Positions 52,001 to 61,000 of a stretch of 64,000 bases of DNA are shown here, piece by piece. The notes beneath the pieces were generated by a model. That model worked only from the letters and a program-made list of their open reading frames with translations, did not search any database and was not told the DNA's origin. This DNA comes from Agriotes lineatus. Lineage: Eukaryota > Arthropoda > Insecta > Coleoptera > Elateridae. The number at the start of each line of letters is the position of its first letter. Positions within the stretch are counted from its first letter, which is position 1. A program made the position numbers and the translations under genes. The DNA lies in the NCBI GenBank assembly GCA_940337035.1, contig OW679197.1, positions 38,756,466 to 38,820,465 of the forward strand. The letters run 5' to 3'.

Positions 52001-55000
52001 ATATTCTCAAGAATGTTATTGATACAGTGCCTTTATATAGACAGTGGCGACAATGGGGTGTCCTATTTTTGATTGGCTCCCTAGATCACGTGGTTTTAGC
52101 CGCCATGTGTGATTCGTGTTATACTTTTGGCAGTACTGAAGTGTATTGTCAGTTTATGTCAAATTCGAGGTTAGTAGGTTAACCTGCAAATCTCAAATGT
52201 TTTCAGTACTGCCAAACGTAAAACACGTATCACAGTCGACTCTGATTACGGATTTAAATGAACAACCGTTAGAAATTTGCCTAAATATGGCGGCGGGGGT
52301 GTGGCTTAGTTGTATTGTCACCACTGTCTATATAAAGGCACTGTAGTTATCGAATATTCTTAAGTATATTCTCAAGAATTATTCTTTCGCATTCCTGCCT
52401 TCAGAATGTTTACTCCTGCCAAGTATTATATTAAGTATGGGTTATGAAAATAATCCTTTAACTGCTTTGTTAATAATTAAAAACAATTAACTTGTCGTAA
52501 TATGCAACTCAAACCTTTCCTAAACTATGTAATTTAACTTTTTTAACTATGTTTGTATTTATTTACTGATGAAGCTAACAAAATTAGCAGAACATTTAAC
52601 CAAATTTGTAATTATTAAAGAATATTTTGCGACAATATGATTTTTATTATTGAAACAAAAATCCTGAATAACTAATAATAATTGGTATCAGCAATTTGAC
52701 ATATAAATCTCCAAAATAATGCTAATTTAGGCATTATTGTTAATACACTAATCAGTAGATACACCAACTCACAGCACAAGGAATGCATAAACAAAACAGA
52801 CTGGCTGGGATTCCCATACAATGTGATCGCCAACCAGCAGGTCAACACCCTACAGATAGAAACACTGGGATTCCCCTGATAGCAACAGTAGTGCTAAGCA
52901 ATTTTCTGTGCCCACTAACTCACTCACGTTGTCCTTGTCATATTTGAGAATATTCTCGTTTACGAGAATATTCTTTTGCCTCCAATACTTGATTACAAGA
53001 GAATTTTCTGCCTCCGAATATTCTTGTTTTCGAGAATATTCTTTTAAGAATATTCTCGACTACCATCACTAATCATACATAGAGATGTAAAATTCTCGGT
53101 AATTTTCTTTCAGAAGAATATTCTCGAGAATGTTACCGAGGAGATTCTCAAGAATTATTCTTTCGCATTCCTGCCTTCAGAATGTTTACTCCTGCCAAGT
53201 ATTATATTAATTTATCGGTTATGAAAATAATCCTTTAACTCCTTTGTTAATAATTAAAAACAATTAACTTGTCATAATATGCAACTCAAACCTTTCCTAA
53301 ACTATGTAATTTAACAGTTTTAACTAGGTTTGTATTTATTTACTGATGAAGCTAACAAAATTAGCGGAACATTTAACCAAATTTGTAATTATTAAAGAAT
53401 ATTTTGCGACAATATGATTTTTATTATTGAAACAAAAATCATGAATAACTAATAATAATTGGTATCAGCAATTTGACATATAAATCTCCAAAATAATGCT
53501 AATTTAGGCATTATTGTTAATACACTAATCAGTAGATACACCAACTCACAGCACAAGGAATGCATGAAAAAACCGACTAACCCATACAATTTGATCGCAA
53601 ATCAGCAAGTCAACACCCTACAGATAGAAACACTGGGATTCCCCTGACAGCCACAGTTGTGCTACGTAATTTTCTGTGCCCACTCACTCACTCACTCACA
53701 TTGTCCATGTAATATTTGAGAATATTCTCTGAAAATATTCTTTTGCTTCCAATACTTTATTACAAGAGAATTTTCTGTTTCCGAATATTCTCGAGAATAT
53801 TCTTTTAAGAATACTCTCGACTCCCATCACTAATCATGCACAGAGATGTAAAATTCTTGGTAATTTTCTTTCAGAAGAATATTCTCGAGAATGTTACCGA
53901 GGAGATTCTCAAGAATTATTCTTTCGCATTCCTGCCTTCAGAATGTTTTCTCCTGCCAAGTATTATATTAAGTATGGGTTATGAAAATAATCCTTTAACT
54001 CCTTTGTTAATAATTAAAAACAATTAACTTGTCATAATATGCAACTCAAACCTTTCCTAAACTATGTAATTTAACAGTTTTAACTAGGTTTGTATTTATT
54101 TACTGATGAAGCTAACAAAATTAGCGGAACATTTAACCAAATTTGTAATTATTAAAGAATATTTTGCGACAATATGATTTTTATTATTGAAACAAAAATC
54201 ATGAATAACTAATAATAATTGGTATCAGCAATTTGACATATAAATCTCCAAAATAATGCTAATTTAGGCATTATTGTTAATACACTAATCAGTAGATACA
54301 CCAACTCACAGCACAAGGAATGCATGAAAAAAACCGACTAACCCATACAATTTGATCGCAAATCAGCAAGTCAACACCCTACAGATAGAAACACTGGGAT
54401 TCCCCTGACAGCCACAGTTGTGCTACGTAATTTTCTGTGCCCACTCACTCACTCACTCACATTGTCCTTGTAATATTTGAGAATATTCTCTGAAAATATT
54501 CTTTTGCTTCCAATACTTTATTACAAGAGAATTTTCTGTTTCCGAATATTCTCGAGAATATTCTTTTAAGAATACTCTCGACTCCCATCACTAATCATGC
54601 ACAGAGATGTAAAATTCTTGGTAATTTTCTTTCAGAAGAATATTCTCGAGAATGTTACCGAGAAGATTCTCAAGAATATTCTCAAGAATTATTCTTTCGC
54701 ATTCCTGCCTTCAGAATATTTACTCCTGCCAAGTATTATATTAAGTATGGGTTATGAAAATAATCCTTTAACTGCTTTGTTAATAATTAAAAACAATTAA
54801 CTTGTCGTAATATGCAATTCAAACCTTTCCTAAACTATGTAATTTAACAGTTTTAACTATGTTTGTATTTATTTAGTGATGAAGCTAACAAAATTAGCAG
54901 AACATTTAACCAAATTTGTAATTTATTATAAAAGAATATTTTGAGACAATATGATTTTTATTATTCAAACAAAAATCATGAATAACTAATAATAATTGGT

Positions 55001-58000
55001 ATCAGCATAATGCTAATTTAGGCATTATTGTTAATACACTAATCAGTAGATACACCAACTCACAGCACAAGGAATGCATAAACAAAACAGACTGGCTGGG
55101 ATTCCCATACAATGTGATCGCCAACCAGCAGGTCAACACCCAAACACCCTACAGATAGAAACACTGGGATTCCCCTGATAGCCACAGTAGTGCTAAGCAA
55201 TTTTCTGTGCCCACTCACTCAATCACCTTGTCCTTGTAATATTCTTTTGCTTCCAATACTTGATTACAAGAAAATTTTCTGCCTCCGAATATTCTCGAGA
55301 ATATTCTCGTTTTCGAGAATATTCTTTTAAGAATATTCTCGACTACCATCACTAATCATACATAGAGATGTAAAATTCTCGGTAATTTTCTTTCAGAAGA
55401 ATATTCTCGAGAATGTTACCGAGGATATTCTCAAGAATTATTCTTTCGCACTCCTACCTTCAGAATGTTTACTCCTGCCAAGTATTATATTAATTATCGG
55501 TTATGAAAATAATCCTTTAACTGCTTTGTTAATAATTAAAAACAATTAACTTGTCATAATATGCACCTCAAACCTTTCCTAAACTATGTAATTTAACAGT
55601 TTTAACTATGTTTGTATTTATTTACTGATGAAGCTAACAAAATTAGCGGAACATTTAACCAAATTTGTAATTTATTATAAAAGAATATTTTGAGACAATA
55701 TGATTTTTATTATTCAAACAAAAATCATGAATAACTAATAATAATTGGTATCAGCAATTTGACATATAAATCTCCAAAATAATGCTAATTTAGGCATTAT
55801 TGTTAATACACTAATCAGTAGATACACCAACTCACAGCACAAGGAATGCATAAACAAAACAGACTGGCTGGGATTCCCATACAATGTGATCGCCAACCAG
55901 CAGGTCAACACCCAAACACTCTACAGATAGAAACACTGGGATTCCCCTGATAGCCACAGTAGTGCTAAGCAATTTTCTGTGCCTACTCACTCACTCACCT
56001 TGTCCTTGTAATATTCTTTTGCTTCCAATACTTGATTACAAGAAAAATTTTTACCTTCGAATATTCTCGAGAATATTACTCCCATCACTAATCATACATA
56101 GAAATGTAAAATTGTCGGTAATTTTCTTTCAGAAGAATATTCTCGAGAACGTTATTGAGAATATTCTTAAATATATTCTCAAGAATTATTCTTTTGCGTT
56201 CCTGCCTTCAGAATGTTTACTCCTGCCAAGTATTATATTAATTTATCGGTTATGAAAATAATCCTTTAACTCCTTTGTTAATAATTAAAAACAATTAACT
56301 TGTCGTAATATGCAACTCAAACCTTTCCTAAACTATGTAATTTAACAGTTTTAACTATGTTTGTATTTATTTACTGATGAAGCTAACAAAATTAGTGGAA
56401 CATTTAACCAAATTTGTAATTATTAAAGAATATTTTGCGACAATATGATTTTTATTATTAAAACAAAGATCATGAATAATTAATAATAATTGGTATCAGC
56501 AATTTGACTTATAAATCTCCAAAATAATGCTAATTTAGGCATTATTGTTAATATATTAATCAGTAGATACACCAACTTGCAGCACAAGGAATGCTTGAAA
56601 AAAAAACGACTAACTGAGATTCCCATACAATTTGATCGCAAATCAGCAGGTCGACACCCAAACACCCTACAGATAGAAACACTGGGATTCCCCTGACAGC
56701 CACAGTTGTGCTACGTAATTTTCTGTGCCCTCTCACCTTGTCCTTGTACTATTTGAGAATATTCTCTGAAAATATTCTTTTGCTTCCAATACTTTATTAT
56801 ACAAGAGAATTTTCTGCCTCCGAATATTCTCGAGAATATTCTTTTAAGAATATTCTCGACTCCCATCACTAATCATACATTGTGCAATTATCTACAATTT
56901 TTTTTGGATAGTTTTTGGAAAAATTACAAAAAACTATATTATATATTACGTAATGGTCTATCTCTCTCATAGTTGTCAATTCTGTAGATTGGTTGGGTTC
57001 AACACAACGGTTTAAATACTATTGAAGACGTCATTCCATTTGTGTTGTCTTCTAAGGGGAAATTTTGTTTTTCAGCCTTATCTGGCTGAAGACATTTACT
57101 TCCTCAGCTTTTGTTGTATTATGGATATCCCGCCAATAGTCGGTCGAATATGGTCAGGCACACGTCGAACTGAGTAACAGCGCATTGTGTCTGGGCGGGG
57201 GTTAGCGAGAACAGACACGATTTACCACTTTTCGTGTTCTCTGATAACTTTTGCCAAGGAGGTTTTTTTTTGTTAATCATGTAAAATTAAGAAGAACCAC
57301 AGGTGCCTAAAAAATGCTGTACGTTGTAACTCATCCGGAAATAGTTAAATAAAGAGAGAAAACTGTTACGTCACAGCAAAAGGGTAATGTGTAGACCTTA
57401 CGTAAACTTATATGAAAAAGTCACAAGATTTTATATTTACAAGCAGTAAAAGAAAGTCGTGTGATGGCCACATCTAATTTTTAATACTGGCAAATCATTT
57501 AATGAAAAATCCCCTTGAAGAGACAAGATTTAAATGTTTAAAGAATGTTTATCTGTAGGTATATTTGTAGGTAAATTACAAATTACCCAAGTAGCTAGCT
57601 TTTACCTACAATTAAAAATTAATATTCACCCAGATTTTTACATAGGATATGTAAATGCAAAAAGCAGTGAATTTATCTAAGACCCGAAAAAAACCCAAAA
57701 AACGCAGTGGGCAGTTAATTTCTGAAAAAACTCAGATTTTTGCCAACCCTGCCTCTTAACCTGTTTCTAGTAAAATTTTGCAATTATGTTTTTACCAGCA
57801 TGACTTAATCGCACAACAGGTTTTTCATTGATACCATGTTCCTCATTTTGTAAAACTTTTTCTGTATGAACGACATCGTCGGTATCCAGAACAGATTCTG
57901 AAGGGTGCTATAGTTTCAAACTAAACATCAAAATATCCAGTTCTCAATAAACTTGAAAACAGAAATAGATTAATTAAAAATAGGGGTTTGGGGGCGGGTA

Positions 58001-61000
58001 TTGCAATGGTTAATAATTTTGATGTTCTTTCACCGTCACTTTTTGCATTTTTCAACCAATATGTACCTGATAGTTAACGTAGGGTTATTTGATGGTTTAT
58101 ATACATGTCCACGATCAGTGCGTAGAAATAAGCAAATTTGACATAGCCTTAAAAATAAACGAGATGTGGACGGTCAAACCGTACATAACCTTGTAGTTAT
58201 CATCTTTGCAGTGAGGTTAGGTTTTACGATGACTGGTTGTCATTTTAAGTATTTTAAATTGTAGTTCTGGCTATTATAAACCGAAATTGTCGTCAGTGCA
58301 GTAGCTACCCAGTTAAAACCAAATTATAAAATTGCATTTGAAGTATATAATAGACAGAACTACAATTTATAGTTATTTAACCAACAAGTGTGTTAATGAA
58401 GGCGATTAATAATCGAAACTGTTTAAAGCACGAACGAGCGATAGCGAGTGAGTGCCTTTGATAGTTGAGATTATTAATCGCCCATTAACAAACGAGTTGA
58501 TTACAAAATTTTTTCGTTGACCGCAAAGTCTTTTTTTGTGGCGAAAAATTTGATTAATCCAACTAACCTCCATGCAAAATATCATCAAAACGTCAAAATC
58601 ACAAAAACAGTTAATTAATGAAAAAGAGTGCATTAATCAAAAACAGTGTATTAATAGATCTATTAATCCATCCTTTTTTAAAAAACAGTTAATTAATGAC
58701 AAAGAGTGTATTAATCAAAAACAGTGTATTAATTATGTCTATTAATCCATCCTTTTTTAGGAAAAATAATTTATTAATATTGAAATTAACAAGCGGTCAA
58801 CGAAAAAAATAATTAAATATCAACCAGCAAAAATAATAACCAGAAGCTGATATACCAACACAGTTCATCCTAGTGATATTACTTGTTGCCAATTGTTTAC
58901 CTGGAATGTTGTCATTTGCATTTCTATATTTAAGAAATGGACTATATTAATTAATGTGTCTAAATGTCAATACAAATAATATGCCTTACCAATTCTAATG
59001 CAGAATGGAAATCTTCCTAAAATTTATTTTAGGTAGAACTTGTTGTTCTAAGGTATGCTTGAATTGTTTCAACAAAAAATTATCTGCAGATAGTGATAAG
59101 TATCAAGTGCAAAATCAAAGGATTGCAATAATTTGTAACATATATTAAAATTGTTACATAACACTTTTCTTAGCCATGAATTGGATATCCATTTTTTTTA
59201 TTTTAAAAAGTCATCCAATTATATATCAACAAATCCTTGAATAAACTAATCTTGTGTTTACCAAATTTAGATTAAGATTTATTAATAACTTTTCTATTTA
59301 TGTTATTAATTGAAACACCAATTCACTTCTACCTTAGGACCTTACGTCATGGGATATATTATATCAATATTTCTTTGTGAGTTGCGAGCCTAAGGGCCGG
59401 TTGCAGAAAGCAATGTTAAGTCTGGTGTTAGCTAACGTCGCGTCAAAGTGAACAAAATTGCATCAAATTTTGTTTACTAATGTATTAGTTACCATAAGCA
59501 TTTGAGATTTGATTAGTTTTTGTTCACTTTGACGTCGCGTTAGCTAACACGAGACTTAACATTGCTTTCTGCAACCGGCCCTAAGACTGTTAGATCAATT
59601 TGGACCAGAAACCAAAGGCCAATTAAATTTGAATCACTTCTTGCAGTGGTTACGAAACACTGCTATAGGATAATATTTTGTTCTGGTATGAATATTTATA
59701 CAATATTTAGTTGAAGTTTCTCTTTTGCACAGTTTTTCGCTATAGTTGTCTATCTTGTGCTTCGTCTACCAGTCTAGGAAAGGTTCATTTACCATCTTAA
59801 CTGCTTGATCTATACAGCAAGATGGTTACCAACCTGGAGATCTTGTTCCTGGGACTTTCTCTTGAATTATACATATTCCCATGTTTTCTCATGATGTGTG
59901 TATATAAGGACCTTGCTCGCTTGGCCATAAACTGAAGCTCGTAACAAAAAAGTCCTTAATTTCGTACTTGTAACATAAATAGTTATTATTGCACACATCT
60001 GTCACTTTATTGCACACTTCTGTCAAAATTGTATATTAAATGTGGTGCACGCATGCAAAAAAGTGACGCTTTAGCTACTCATCGTATAAATCACTGTTAT
60101 TGACAGCAAAGACAACTGTCATCCATAAAATGGTATAGGTTGTAGGTTATCACATCACCTCATAACTCTAATTGGTGGTCAGTGTTCCTATTACGCTTTT
60201 CTGATATACATCTTAAATCACGTGTAGGAACAAGGGTGTAGCCAGGATTCCAGTTAGAGGGGGGGGGGGCAAAATTTATATACACAATTAACTACTATTA
60301 TTATTATTATAGTTTTATTTCATGTTTTGCACATTAAAAAAAAATATGTTAAATTATCATCAGTTTTCGGCTTGAATCTAGTTTAGCAACCAACTCCAAT
60401 CGACATGTGCTATACACGATTCGACGCGTCTCGTCGAGCTGAACAATATTGCTGCTGGGGACATTCCGGGCAGACCAACGGTTACTGAGATACAGCACAG
60501 TAAAGATTAAAATGTCCCACACTAATTCTGGCGCGTTCGCTTTAAAATGTATTTATGTTAAATTATGTGTGTTGGGTTGGGTTGGGTTGAGTAGGGTTGG
60601 TTTGGGTTGGGTCGGGTTGGGTTGAGTAGGGTTGGTTTGGGTTGGGTCGGGTCGGTTTGGGTTGGGTCGGGTCGGGTCGGGTTGAGTTGGGTTAGGTTAG
60701 GTTAGGTTAGATTAGGGTAAGTTAGGTTAGGTTAGGTAAGGTTAAGTTAGGTTAGGTTAAGCTGGTAAGGTTACATTAGGTTAGGTTAAGTAAGATTAGG
60801 TTAGGTTAGGTTAGGGTAGGGTAGGATAGGTTAGGTTAGGTTAGGTTAGGTTAGGTGAGGTTAGGTTAGGTTAGGTGGCGTGCAGTGTGACTTGTTATTA
60901 GCCTTCGGTGAGGTACGCTGCGCGGCGCCCCGCTGCAGGCCCCAGAGTGTTTTACACGAAGAAATTTTTTTTTCACGCTTTGCAATTAATTTTCAGTCGG

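Larger units (their letters stand above)
51469..57751. mobile_element. 6.28 kb hAT-type element enclosing a tandem array
   Basis: The termini CAGGGTTGGCA and TGCCAACCCTG are inverted, with further shared CCCACTGGGTTTTTTCGGG-like subterminal sequence. The octamer CCTCTTAA flanks both ends exactly (51461-51468, 57752-57759). Removing the inner array (51907-56871) leaves about 1.3 kb, the likely original non-autonomous hAT. No transposase ORF. Confidence 0.85.

Noticed and set aside
53836..56255. Repeated small ORFs (IFFQKNILENV...) in the tandem array
   Set aside because: They arise from repetition of the palindromic unit end, change length between units and have no coding character.
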